Shown: positions 7,860 through 16,226 of the stretch, one piece after another
Position numbering within the stretch: position 1 is the first letter of the stretch
Layout of the letters: the number at the start of each line of letters is the position of its first letter
From: an uncultured archaeon
GTDB lineage: Archaea > Halobacteriota > Methanosarcinia > Methanosarcinales > Methanoperedenaceae
Direction of reading: 5' to 3'
Assembly (NCBI GenBank): GCA_902384525.1
Contig: CABMCA010000126.1
Span: forward strand, 1 to 46,350
Length of the DNA: 46,350 nucleotides
Made by a program: the position numbers and the translations under genes
Notes under the pieces: model-generated
Seen by the model: only the letters and a program-made list of their open reading frames with translations
Told to the model about the DNA's origin: nothing
The model's database searches: none

Positions 7860-8492
7860 TTGATTAATGGAAGTTCTCACAGAGGTCACAATACTGGCGT
7901 TTTAGTGGGTTTAGCAGAAAAAGCTCTTAAAAGAAAAGGCGTGAGTTATAGACTGTTCAATTTGAACGAATTGGATATCCAGCACTGCTGGTGCTGCTAC
8001 AGCATGAGAGATTCTGCATGCACGTACCCATGCAGGAACCAGCTTGATGATGTGCCTGCACTCCAAGAGATGATAGTTAATTCCAGGGCAGTGATAGTGG
8101 CTTCACCCATAAATTGGAATAATATGTCAGCGCGGTTAAAGGATTTCCTGGACAGGCTGACATGCCTTCAAAATCTATATTTACTGAAAAAAGAAGGCTT
8201 AACTACCGGAAAAGTTGTCGGAATTTTGGTCAACGGTCATGAAGATGGAGGAATGAAAACTGCAATGGACATTTTTATTTATTTTCAGCAAATGGGGTAT
8301 GTTCTTGCTCCATTCGGTTTTGCATATAGAACCCATGGCGCACAATATAATGCAAAAACAGACGATGATTTTTTCAAAAATGACGAAATACTGAAAACGG
8401 AAATCGAAGGCATTGTTATCAATGTTATTGAAACGATGAACCAGGATTTAGAGACTAAACTGAAAGATAAGATAGTTCCTGTTAGCGAATAG
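7860..8492 (+). CDS. Flavodoxin-like NAD(P)H-dependent FMN reductase (C-terminal part of an interrupted gene)
   Basis: This is a flavodoxin-fold reductase. The phosphate-binding loop INGSSHRGHNTGVL and a Cys-rich segment CWCCYSMRDSACTYPC match the Fe-S flavoprotein/NADPH-dependent FMN reductase family. A second flavin loop, ASPINWNNMSARLKDFLDR, matches too. The frame continues upstream without shift through FDVLL into the rubredoxin-like domain, which carries a TGA at 7749. The marked start is only the first available codon and cuts the first beta strand, so the gene is probably non-functional or depends on weak reinitiation. It ends in TAG. Confidence 0.75.
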   Translation: MINGSSHRGHNTGVLVGLAEKALKRKGVSYRLFNLNELDIQHCWCCYSMRDSACTYPCRNQLDDVPALQEMIVNSRAVIVASPINWNNMSARLKDFLDRLTCLQNLYLLKKEGLTTGKVVGILVNGHEDGGMKTAMDIFIYFQQMGYVLAPFGFAYRTHGAQYNAKTDDDFFKNDEILKTEIEGIVINVIETMNQDLETKLKDKIVPVSE

Positions 8493-8532
8493 CTATTCCA
8501 TCCTTATAATGCCCATGTCAGGAGCTGATTTT

Positions 8533-8943
8533 TTAAGGAACTCCAGGTTTAAGAATGGCCCTCCTTAAAATCAAGCGCCTTTTTTTGCCCAAATAGCCCA
8601 ATTTCCTCAAAGCCTCTTCCGGCTTAATACTTTCGATATACTCCATTGCATCCTTTCTCAATACATTATCTTCAGTCACCACTGAAAACTCTTTTTTTGG
8701 AACATTCCCCCTTACAGTGCAGCATTCCAGAATATATTCAACAGCATAATTTGTTTTTTCCTGTGAAATTTGCAGCACTTTCAATGTTCTTCGGGTCTCT
8801 TTTATGATGAATTCATTCACATACAGAGAGATAACTTTCTTCCTGCCGGATTCAAGCAGTACCCATGCCTTTTTATTTCGTCCGGTTACAGCAGAAACAA
8901 CAACGGTTGTATCAATAAAAAATTTCAATTCAATATTCTTCAT
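8533..8943 (-). CDS. PIN-domain toxin (VapC-like)
   Basis: The N-terminal FFIDTTVVVSAVTG and the following EFIIKETRRTLK carry the Asp and Glu typical of PIN-domain ribonucleases. The C-terminal part (after ECCTVRGNVP) is less typical: the usual late acidic pair is not obvious and the segment PEEALRKLGYLGKK resembles the tail of PIN proteins. The middle may therefore be shortened. The start overlaps the end of the AbrB-type antitoxin gene by 14 bp, the normal order for a type II toxin-antitoxin module. Confidence 0.7.
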   Translation of the reverse strand: MKNIELKFFIDTTVVVSAVTGRNKKAWVLLESGRKKVISLYVNEFIIKETRRTLKVLQISQEKTNYAVEYILECCTVRGNVPKKEFSVVTEDNVLRKDAMEYIESIKPEEALRKLGYLGKKRRLILRRAILKPGVP

Positions 8944-9211
8944 CGTACACTTTTTTACGTTCTTTTTTCACAGTTTCCACTATCTCTTTTATGCTGATTT
9001 TCCTATTATCAGCTTCTTCCCATATCGCTTTTATCTCAGGAGGAACTATTGAGGTCTCAGATGGCATGATTTTTATCCCATCATTTGTATCAGAATATCT
9101 CACAACATCACCGATTTTAATATGATATTTGATCCTCAGCTTCTTAGATATGGTTATAGTTCCTGCTTTTGTTACTTTTCCAAGATATTCCTGTGAATCT
9201 GTAACGCTCAT
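8930..9211 (-). CDS. AbrB/MazE-type antitoxin
   Basis: The first 50 residues form a swapped-hairpin AbrB/SpoVT domain: EYLGKVTKAGTITISKKLR, then KIGDVVRYSD. The acidic and basic C-terminal tail should wrap the PIN toxin encoded by the overlapping downstream gene. Such antitoxins bind their own promoter; an 11-bp perfect inverted repeat sits directly upstream (9216-9226 and 9252-9262) and is a candidate operator. The pair lies downstream of the rifampicin-phosphotransferase-like gene on the same strand. Confidence 0.8.
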   Translation of the reverse strand: MSVTDSQEYLGKVTKAGTITISKKLRIKYHIKIGDVVRYSDTNDGIKIMPSETSIVPPEIKAIWEEADNRKISIKEIVETVKKERKKVYDEEY

Positions 9212-9215
9212 AAAT

Positions 9216-9262
9216 ATAACCGTATTAATTTCCTCTTGATTATGTTGCTTGAATACGGTTAT
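9216..9262. promoter_or_regulatory. Perfect 11-bp inverted repeat upstream of the antitoxin
   Basis: ATAACCGTATT at 9216-9226 is the exact reverse complement of AATACGGTTAT at 9252-9262, with 25 bases between. The first arm begins 5 bases before the antitoxin ATG; the second overlaps the last codon and stop of the upstream gene. An operator for the AbrB-type antitoxin is the simplest reading. A transcript end structure for the upstream gene is the alternative. Confidence 0.5.
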
Positions 9263-11937
9263 TTCTTCGGATAGATTTTCAAACGATATACCTTTCCTTC
9301 ATCACCGTCAACCGTGAGCTGTTCTCCATCTTTTATAGCCTTCATCACCCCAGGCACATTAACCACTGCCGGAATGCCGTATTCCCTTGCGACAATAGCC
9401 CCGTGGGAAAGATAACCGCCAACTTCCATTACCACAGCTTTTGCTCTCAAAAACATCGGAGTCCATCCCGGATCAGTGGATGGGGCAACCAGAACATCGC
9501 CTGCCAGCAATTTGCTGTTTTCCCTGGGATGCCGGATCAACCGCGCTGATCCTGAAGCCCTGCCTGCTGCCACACCAAGCCCTGAAAGCACCGTACTATG
9601 GGCTTGCTGTTGTTGGGTCAGCGGCTGGGGTACTTCATCGATGATAACATCAGGCGGTTCGAGTTCAGATAATTCCGCTCGAATCCGTTTTCTATCTTCA
9701 ACCAGTATTCTTAAACCGGTTCCGTCCCAGTGGCCAGCAAGGATATCAATAATTTCCGGCAGGGTACAGTGATATACATCGGTCTTTTCATACAATATCC
9801 CTCTATCCACCAGACGGCGACCGATATCCTGCAAAACTAAGCGCGAAGATTCATTGGATTTTATCAGAACAGACCTGGCCATTTCTCTCATTTCTGCACC
9901 CTTTCTGGCCTGCCTGGCCCAAATGCTGATCTTTATCCGTCGAAAACTCCATTTCAGTTTTTTTTCAATTTCTAATTCTGCCACCTTTCGTTTTTCGGCC
10001 TGAGCTGTTCTAAGATCGGCATATTTGGGGGACAACAATTCTGCACGAACATTCTCAAGTAAATAACCCGGATCCTCCCGCCATCGAGGATTTATTAAAT
10101 CAGTTTCATAAATCCCTCGGTGACCAAAATCTTTAAGGAACTCCTCAAATTCAATCATGAATTGTGAACTTTCGGGGATTTCTTTCCGAAATACCGCAGG
10201 ATCAAAGTGTTCGGCCATAAAGTACTTTCGTGCAGCATCGTCTCTTTGCGCTGTCTGTGCCAGCTCCATTAACCTGTAACCATGTTCTGCGCTGGTCATT
10301 TTTTCTGAGGTTCCTGCAAGCAAGCCATTCGCAAGAGAGTAACCGCGGCTGGGAAAATCCGCATCCAGTGTCCTGGCCAGCATCTCTAAAGGTACTGAGG
10401 CCGAAGAAGTAAGGATCATGTATGACGGTCCGAATTCCACATTTTTTTTTCTCATATCCGAAAGAATCGAGATGAGTTCATTTTCATTCATACCGCCAAA
10501 GTTCAATTGATTCCAGCTATCAGCCTTTTCCCGGATATCTTTAAATATTGTTTCGGCAGAGCCTTGTATCCGCAAGATATTGATAATATAATATATTTGC
10601 CGCAGGACTCGTTTCATTCCTTTAAATCCACTCAAGGGATTTCCTGCAGGAACTTTGATCTCAGGCTGGTGACCACCCATAACATCATTGGTTTTTCCTG
10701 GCACGAATCCCATTGAATCATAGAAACCCCATTGAAGCGCTGAAAGATTGAAGTATCCCCTACCTTTGTAAAGCCTGACCCAGTTTATCCCGGGAGGCAC
10801 ATGATAACCTGCAGCCTGAAGGCTCGCACTCATCATCCTGGGAAGCAGGCAGCTTGCAAGGTTCCATGTAATAGTCGACTGGACATGCGGCATTACATCC
10901 TTTAAGTTTGCATTTGACCAGATGACAGGCTGGCCTGCTATCTCAGAGAAGTTCGGTTCACGAAGGTTTGTCACGGGTCTTGCCTGGAGCACAAAAAACC
11001 TGTTGCCGTCAAATGCCCATTCCATATCCTGATGAACAATACCTGAACCAACAGCCTCATATACGCGCAGAGTTAGCAAACCCAGTTCCGTAATTCTGCT
11101 GTCATCAAGTACCTGTTTATTTGCGTAATCTCCCGAGCTTACAAGTTCAGTACCATTAGATATCGACCTGGTATATTGCTTCTTACTTCCGATTTTTTTC
11201 TCAAGAATCTTCGGAAGAAGGATTCTTGAATCTGACAGATACTCGTCCGGTTCCACAGATCCACTGACCACCGACTCTCCCAGGCCGAAATTGGCGCTGA
11301 TGGCGATCCTGTCGCGCCTGCCTGTGCGCGGATCGCAGCTAAAAGCCACGCCGGCTGCTGCCGCAGGTATAAGTTCCATAATCACGACAGCCGCAGCGAC
11401 CGTATCATCGCCAAATTCCATTTTGCGCCTGTAGGCAACAGCACGGGTGGTCCAGAGGGAAGCATAGCAGCCCTTTATTGCTTTGATGATATTCTCTATT
11501 CCCATGATATTCAGGAACGAATCATGTACCCCGGCAAATGACGCTGTTGCAGAATCTTCAGCCGTTGCTGATGACCGGACTGCCACAGGTTTTTCAAGCA
11601 GTTTCATGCCTTCAAGTTGTTTTGCCAGTTCTTGCCGGATGGTTCCGGGTATCTGGCCTTCATTGATCTTTCGCCTGATCTCTTCCAGTATCTTTTCATT
11701 GGCCGGGTCATTTACAGCTTCAGCCCTGATACCGTATGCAGCATTAATATATCCTGCCAGATTGTTAAACTGCAGGAAATCGCGATATGCACGAGATGTC
11801 AAAACAAACCCTGCAGGCACTGAAAAACCATATCGATGCAATCGTCCAAGATTCAATCCCTTGCCGCCTACCTCTGCTGAATCTGATCCGGCGGATTCTT
11901 CCCAGTTTAGGAAATATATTTCCTTTTTCTCATTCAT
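9259..11937 (-). CDS. PEP-synthase-like phosphotransferase, rifampicin phosphotransferase architecture
   Basis: The order is an ATP-grasp pyruvate-phosphate-dikinase-type domain at about residues 10-330, a middle region, and a phosphohistidine domain at the end. The first carries GGKGLNLGRL, PVAVRSSATAEDSATASFAG and HQDMEWAFDGNRFFVLQARP. The last carries GGYLSHGAIVAREYG, with the swivelling His at about residue 845. It lacks the C-terminal PEP/pyruvate TIM barrel of true PEP synthase, so it matches the layout of rifampicin phosphotransferases and related proteins of about 870 residues. The substrate here is unknown. I chose ATG 11937 (GGTGA about 6 bases upstream), which puts it 4 bp after the TetR stop and makes an operon with that regulator. 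Confidence 0.8.
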   Translation of the reverse strand: MNEKKEIYFLNWEESAGSDSAEVGGKGLNLGRLHRYGFSVPAGFVLTSRAYRDFLQFNNLAGYINAAYGIRAEAVNDPANEKILEEIRRKINEGQIPGTIRQELAKQLEGMKLLEKPVAVRSSATAEDSATASFAGVHDSFLNIMGIENIIKAIKGCYASLWTTRAVAYRRKMEFGDDTVAAAVVIMELIPAAAAGVAFSCDPRTGRRDRIAISANFGLGESVVSGSVEPDEYLSDSRILLPKILEKKIGSKKQYTRSISNGTELVSSGDYANKQVLDDSRITELGLLTLRVYEAVGSGIVHQDMEWAFDGNRFFVLQARPVTNLREPNFSEIAGQPVIWSNANLKDVMPHVQSTITWNLASCLLPRMMSASLQAAGYHVPPGINWVRLYKGRGYFNLSALQWGFYDSMGFVPGKTNDVMGGHQPEIKVPAGNPLSGFKGMKRVLRQIYYIINILRIQGSAETIFKDIREKADSWNQLNFGGMNENELISILSDMRKKNVEFGPSYMILTSSASVPLEMLARTLDADFPSRGYSLANGLLAGTSEKMTSAEHGYRLMELAQTAQRDDAARKYFMAEHFDPAVFRKEIPESSQFMIEFEEFLKDFGHRGIYETDLINPRWREDPGYLLENVRAELLSPKYADLRTAQAEKRKVAELEIEKKLKWSFRRIKISIWARQARKGAEMREMARSVLIKSNESSRLVLQDIGRRLVDRGILYEKTDVYHCTLPEIIDILAGHWDGTGLRILVEDRKRIRAELSELEPPDVIIDEVPQPLTQQQQAHSTVLSGLGVAAGRASGSARLIRHPRENSKLLAGDVLVAPSTDPGWTPMFLRAKAVVMEVGGYLSHGAIVAREYGIPAVVNVPGVMKAIKDGEQLTVDGDEGKVYRLKIYPKK

Positions 11938-11941
11938 AGTC

Positions 11942-12523
11942 TCACCTTGTGATACCCTCAAATATCATGTCAATTTTTTTTGATATGTCATCTGACAAAG
12001 AATACTCGTTTTTTGACCATAACCATTCCATTAATGAATAAAAATAGATGGCACTTATATTTCCGGCAGCCATTTTAAAATCTAAACTGATTTTGAATTC
12101 CTCTGTTTTTTCACCCTTCTCAAACATGACCTGAATAAGATGATTCAGGCTGGTGCTTCTTCTTTCTTCATGGCCATAATGCTTCAAATGCTCAAAAACG
12201 AAAAGTTTTGTAAGCTCCCTGTCCTTTTCATTGCTCTTTGCCACGAGAACAAGTATGTTTTTTATCTTTTCTTTTGTGGAAATATTTCGGGTCAATTGAT
12301 CTTTTACCAGGTCAAAGACGATCTCTTCCTTTTGCTTAACGAAATCCTGGAGAAGCGCTTCCTTGGCTGGAAAATAGTTGAAAAATGTTCCTTTACCTAT
12401 CCCTGCTTCTTTTGTTATCTCATCAACAGTTGTGTTGTCATATCCTTTTTCCTTGAATAATCTTCCCGCTACTTCGAAAATGTTATTTTTTGTTTCGATC
12501 TTCTTTTTATCACGCAGGGACAT
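11942..12523 (-). CDS. TetR family transcriptional regulator
   Basis: The N-terminal helix-turn-helix is clear: FEVAGRLFKEKGYDNTTVDE, then AGIGKGTFFNYFPAKEALL. The C-terminal ligand-binding region is unassigned. The gene sits directly upstream of the PEP-synthase-like phosphotransferase (4 bp apart), so it likely controls that operon. The start is taken at the ATG before SLRDKKK (12523); an ATG at 12532 is also in frame. A strong inverted repeat at 12544-12577, just upstream, is the probable autoregulatory operator. Confidence 0.85.
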   Translation of the reverse strand: MSLRDKKKIETKNNIFEVAGRLFKEKGYDNTTVDEITKEAGIGKGTFFNYFPAKEALLQDFVKQKEEIVFDLVKDQLTRNISTKEKIKNILVLVAKSNEKDRELTKLFVFEHLKHYGHEERRSTSLNHLIQVMFEKGEKTEEFKISLDFKMAAGNISAIYFYSLMEWLWSKNEYSLSDDISKKIDMIFEGITR

Positions 12524-12543
12524 AATTACCATCTCTTAACAAT

Positions 12544-12577
12544 TATGACTTATAGTCAATTATGACCATAAGTCATA
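12544..12577. promoter_or_regulatory. Candidate TetR operator (10-bp inverted repeat)
   Basis: TATGACTTAT at 12544-12553 is the exact reverse complement of ATAAGTCATA at 12568-12577, separated by 14 bases that contain a further partial copy (AATTATGACC). It lies 21 bases before the regulator start, where the promoter must be. This position and symmetry are typical of TetR autoregulation. Confidence 0.65.
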
Positions 12578-12601
12578 TTTAAGGATTTTGGATCGAGTTA
12601 A

Positions 12602-12724
12602 TTATGCTAAATTCATATCCTTAACTGGTCTGACTTCCCGGGGGCGACTCTCGCCAGATAATTCCTCTCTCGCTTCTTCTATACGCTGTGTTGGAGTTTT
12701 GTGTAAGTACAAAAAGCTTATCAT
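12602..12724 (-). CDS. Possible 40-aa small protein
   Basis: This frame opens with MISFLYLHKTPTQRIEEARE and goes on with a charged, helix-like segment ending VRPVKDMNLA before TAA. The composition looks coding and the alternative frames are poorer. There is no strong ribosome binding site and I know no family. The rest of 12578-12906 is AT-rich leader and promoter DNA for the helicase gene, with a TTTAAATATAAA box near 12850. Confidence 0.35.
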   Translation of the reverse strand: MISFLYLHKTPTQRIEEAREELSGESRPREVRPVKDMNLA

Positions 12725-12906
12725 CTCTTAAACTCATATTACGCCCAACTTAACTATATAAAAAATAGTTAAGCAAATTGTCATAAAGCTTTTAAGTAGA
12801 AAATTAATAAGAACTTTTACAAAGTTGTGTTTATAGCTCTTAATTGTTTTAAATATAAATTAAAGAGGTTAGAAAGAAAGAGCAATTACGCTTTTTCATA
12901 AAAATT

Positions 12907-14103
12907 ATGGAAAATTTTAAAATTCTGGGCATAAGTGAGCCTGTTTTGAGATCAATAAGAGATGAGAGATTTGAAAGCCCCAGCGAAATACAGGAAAAAT
13001 CGATTCCTTTGATCATTGCGGGAAAAGATGTTATAGCGGGGTCAGCAACAGGGTCGGGAAAAACGCTTGCATTTGCTGCCGGTATATTAAAGAACGCTGA
13101 AAAAGGAAGAGGTATCCAGGCCCTTGTCCTTACTCCGACAAGAGAACTTGCTGAGCAGGTCGCCCAGGCTTTAAGTAAATTTTCAAAGTATAAACCTTTA
13201 GAAATTATTGCGGTCTATGGCGGCGTAGGAATAAATCCGCAGATCAGGGGATTAAAGACAGCAGATGTTGTTGTAGGAACACCCGGCAGGTTACTTGATC
13301 ATATAGCAAGGAATACACTTCGATTAGGTAAAGTAAGAACACTTGTCCTTGATGAAGCAGACCGGATGTTCGATATGGGATTTAAGGATGATGTGGAAAA
13401 AATTATACGAAAATGCCCGGATGATAGGCAGACTCTTTTGTTCTCGGCAACGATCAATAAAGAAGTAGTGCATCTTTCAAGGCGCTATATGCACGAACCG
13501 CTCCAGGTTTCTGTGGATTCTTTTGTTGATCCGAAAAAACTGGTACAGACCTATTATGATGTGGCAGATGACCAAAAATTCTCATTGCTGTTGCATCTTC
13601 TGAAGAACGAGAACTCAGACCTTGTCATGGTTTTCTGTAATACCAAAAGAAATACTGACAAAGTTACAAAAAACCTCAGGTTTTCGGGTATAGATGCCCT
13701 TGCTATTCATGGGGGATTGACCCAGTACAAACGGAATGATGTGATGCAGCAATTCCATACAGGAAAATTCTGCGTCCTTGTTTGCACCGATGTTGCATCA
13801 AGAGGGCTTGATATCCACGGCGTTTCACATGTTTACAATTATGATATTCCCCGTGAAAGCAAGCAGTATATCCACAGGATCGGAAGAACAGCAAGAGCTG
13901 GTGCAGAAGGAAAAGCGATCAACATCCTTTCAAGACCTGATTACGATAATTTTGGAAGAGTATTAAAAGAGAATGATGTGGAAATAACCGAAGAGCCATT
14001 GCCTGCATTTGCAAAGGCTGCGATCAGGCAGCCTGAAAGAAGAGTTAATAAGCCTATTTCCAGAAAATCGCAGCAGCGTGACAGGAACAGGCGGCGTTTT
14101 TAA
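12907..14103 (+). CDS. DEAD-box RNA helicase
   Basis: This is an ATP-dependent RNA helicase of 398 residues with the full motif set. The Q motif sits near FESPSEIQEKSIP. Motif I is GSATGSGKT, Ia is PTRELAEQV, and motif II is LDEADRMFDMGF. Motif III is SAT, V is VCTDVASRGLDIHG and VI is HRIGRTARAG. The basic tail (about 30 residues rich in Arg, Lys, Gln) resembles RhlE/CshA-type helicases that act in RNA decay, ribosome assembly or cold response. A leader of roughly 60 bases may lie between a TATA-like box near 12850 and the ATG, which has no obvious Shine-Dalgarno site. It is followed by the carB remnant. Confidence 0.92.
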   Translation: MENFKILGISEPVLRSIRDERFESPSEIQEKSIPLIIAGKDVIAGSATGSGKTLAFAAGILKNAEKGRGIQALVLTPTRELAEQVAQALSKFSKYKPLEIIAVYGGVGINPQIRGLKTADVVVGTPGRLLDHIARNTLRLGKVRTLVLDEADRMFDMGFKDDVEKIIRKCPDDRQTLLFSATINKEVVHLSRRYMHEPLQVSVDSFVDPKKLVQTYYDVADDQKFSLLLHLLKNENSDLVMVFCNTKRNTDKVTKNLRFSGIDALAIHGGLTQYKRNDVMQQFHTGKFCVLVCTDVASRGLDIHGVSHVYNYDIPRESKQYIHRIGRTARAGAEGKAINILSRPDYDNFGRVLKENDVEITEEPLPAFAKAAIRQPERRVNKPISRKSQQRDRNRRRF

Positions 14104-14164
14104 CTCGTAGATCGAATCAAAAGTATAATAAATACTAAACCTGTCTAAGGGGCAGGTGAATATA

Positions 14165-14531
14165 TTGCCCAAACGAGAGGACATCCACAAAATACTGATC
14201 ATTGGTTCCGGGCCGATCCTTATCGGCCAGGCAGCAGAGTTCGATTATTCGGGGAAACAGGCCTGTAAGGCGCTGCGGCAGATGGGGTATGAGATCGTGC
14301 AATATCGAGGACATGATGAAAAACCGGGAAATCCAGTTCGTGCTTAACACACCGCTTGGCAAACAGAGCGCCCAGGATGACAGCTACATCCGTAAATCTG
14401 CTATTAAATACAAGATCCCTTACTTCACGACTACGGATGCAGGCCGTGCAGCTGCCAAAGGGATCAGGGCTGCCCGTGAAAACCGTATCGAAGTGAAATC
14501 ACTACAGGAATACCATAAAGGCGTCAAATAG
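14165..14531 (+). pseudogene. carB: carB remnant: carbamoyl-phosphate synthase large subunit with about 2.8 kb deleted
   Basis: The first 45 codons, from a TTG at 14165 with GGTGA upstream, match the start of Car[21 protein letters not shown], then [16 protein letters not shown]. After the junction near 14302 another frame gives the C-terminal domain: [20 protein letters not shown] and TTDAGRAAAKGI, ending LQEYHKG before TAG. An intact CarB is about 1,070 residues; only about 120 codons are left. The junction also breaks the frame, so no fusion protein is made. The natural 5' and 3' ends both survive. Confidence 0.88.
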
Positions 14532-14566
14532 GGTATTATATAAACAAGAATGTCCATCTTCGGAAT

Positions 14567-14803
14567 ATGGCTGGTGTAATATGCGAATTCTGCGGAAATA
14601 AGTTCGATACACGAGGGTTAGGCAGGCATCGTGCATCATGCCAGAAGAAGAAAGAAAAAGAAGAGATATCAGCCGGGAAACAGGATGGGAAAGCGGCCCA
14701 GAATGCAAAGATCAGGGATATATTCGAAAAGGTAAAAACTTTGGAGACCATGCTTGAAGATCTATCGGACCAGCTTGTTAAAATGATCAAAGAGATTGAG
14801 TAA
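14567..14803 (+). CDS. Small zinc-finger/coiled-coil protein
   Basis: This intact 78-residue gene starts MAGVICEFCGNKFDTRGLGR and continues HRASCQ: a single C2H2-like (C-x2-C-x12-H-x3-C) zinc finger. A Lys/Glu-rich linker and a C-terminal heptad-like helix (IFEKVKTLETMLEDLSDQLV) follow. It resembles small archaeal zinc-finger proteins of unknown role. It lies between two pseudogenes and is followed by a hairpin and T-run, so it is probably its own transcription unit. Confidence 0.7.
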   Translation: MAGVICEFCGNKFDTRGLGRHRASCQKKKEKEEISAGKQDGKAAQNAKIRDIFEKVKTLETMLEDLSDQLVKMIKEIE

Positions 14804-14827
14804 ATAATATCCATAACTATATCAAAG

Positions 14828-14864
14828 AACCGGAGAAATGGGATTCCGGTTTCATTGGTTTTTT
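14828..14864 (+). terminator. Hairpin plus T-run after the small zinc-finger gene
   Basis: AACCGGA at 14828-14834 pairs with TCCGGTT at 14845-14851 across a 10-base loop, followed by six Ts at 14859-14864. It is placed 25 bases after the stop of the zinc-finger gene, as expected of a terminator-like structure. Confidence 0.45.
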
Positions 14865-14900
14865 CTAAAAAACGCTAGCGAGACAGGATAGGTGAATCGT

Positions 14901-15744
14901 ATGTTAAATCCGGCATTCAATACTTTCGAATATATCTGCTTCCACGCCATCACCAGTAAGTCCTGCATTGCCTCTTTATATTTTCCTTGCCTACCAGTTG
15001 ATGGTAGCAGTCATTACGCCGCCTCTTATTACCGGGGCTTTCACTAATTGCGTCCGATTCAAGGCATACATCGTGTTCCTTGTCCTCTGGCAGCTTCTGA
15101 TATACTACCCGCTTGTCCACATGATATGGGGAGGCGGCGCCCTGATGCAGTGGGGCATCAAGGATTTCGGAGGAGGTATTGTCGTCCATGCAATAGCCGG
15201 GATGAGCGCTCTTGCAAGTGTTCTTTATCTTGGAAGCCGCAAAGTCAAAGACCTGCCGCACAGCGTTCCCCTGATTACTATCGGCATGACGATCCTGTGG
15301 TTTGGCTGGTTCGGATTCACGGCCGGAAATGCTTTTGCAATGAAGGCAAACCAAAGCTTGTCGGATTCCTGACAGGGGGTCTTGCCGGGCTTGTCGTGAT
15401 CACTCCTGCTGCCGGATATATTACACCTGGGGCGTCAATATTATTCGGTATTTTTGCAGGGATCATCTGTTATCTCGCAGTAATGTTAAAGAACAGGCGC
15501 AAATGGGATGACGCGCTTGATGTATGGGGTGTGCATGGGATCGGCGGGTTCCTTGGCATAACGCTTCTTGGCATATTCAGCACACTTTCGGTTAACAATG
15601 ACGGAGCAAACGGTCTTTTGTACGGGGGGATCGAGTTCTTCAATCTTCATCATTGACAATACCATGTCGCTTCGCGTGTCAAAAGATATAGAAGAGCAGG
15701 GACTCGATAAGCATTTACATGGCAAAAAGGCTTATAATAAATAG
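14901..15744 (+). pseudogene. amt: amt remnant: ammonium transporter with several internal deletions
   Basis: An ATG at 14901 with AGGTGA upstream begins MLNPAF. A first deletion removes the N-terminal helices. The frame ALPLYIFLAYQLMVAVITPP continues to TILWFGWFGFTAGNAFA. A second deletion shifts the frame before GKPKLVGFLTGGLAGLVVIT, which runs to DDALDVWGVHGIGGFLG. A third deletion near 15640 joins to the C-terminal tail MSLRVSKDIEEQGLDKH, ending at TAG 15744. These blocks are in the order of an Amt/MEP ammonium channel, and the His of GIVVHAIAG and of WGVHGIGG survive. About 840 of the expected 1,250-1,300 bp remain, and they cannot encode a transporter. Confidence 0.88.
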
Positions 15745-15932
15745 AGATAAGCTGGTATTATCTTTTTTTCAGCAATTTTTTGTACCGGTGTTTCTTCTTC
15801 GATAACAAGGTTATTATAAAGGATATTACGGATTATTTTGAAATTATTATTAGCAATATATAACTCCTCAATTTCCTTTCCGGTCAAACCTGCTTTTAAT
15901 AATTTTACTCTTTCTTCAATAGTTTCTAACAT
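15732..15932 (-). CDS. Small conserved-looking protein of unknown function
   Basis: This 66-residue frame begins MLETIEERVKLLKAGLTGKE, followed by IEELYIANNNFKIIRNILY. I have the impression of similar short Methanosarcinales proteins (ERVxLLKxGxxGKxIExLY-x-xxNNFK), but no function is known. The last 15 or so codons overlap the end of the amt remnant on the other strand and may be an eroded tail. The ribosome binding site is weak. Confidence 0.5.
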   Translation of the reverse strand: MLETIEERVKLLKAGLTGKEIEELYIANNNFKIIRNILYNNLVIEEETPVQKIAEKKIIPAYLYLL

Positions 15933-16226
15933 GAATCCATACTTTCATTTTTTTTGTCTAATTTTTTCATTTTTAGATTATCCGCATTACAGGCGCAAAA
16001 CGTCATCATTATGTAGATTATCACAGCTATTCGAATGTCTGCGATTGATATAAGTATATTGAAAGTTTTTACAGTTATTATGGTTCTAAAATCAATTATA
16101 CGGTATATTATAGAATTTTTTAGTTTTTTATCGTTCAATAATTAGTTAATTCAAGAAAAACCCTATTTGGACATTTTAACTGCTGGGACCAGACCCATAA
16201 CCCCAATGCACCGTCATGCTTGCGCC

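Noticed and set aside
8533-8943. Calling the PIN gene a pseudogene
   Set aside because: The late acidic residues are not obvious, but the frame is intact and its overlap with the antitoxin is normal, so I kept it as a divergent toxin.
11483-11983. 166-codon open frame on the plus strand
   Set aside because: It lies antisense to the conserved ATP-grasp part of the phosphotransferase-like gene and shows only Ser/Pro-rich, shadow-like composition.
15926-16138. 70-codon minus-strand frame
   Set aside because: It is Ile/Lys-rich, lacks a ribosome binding site and looks like AT-rich non-coding DNA.
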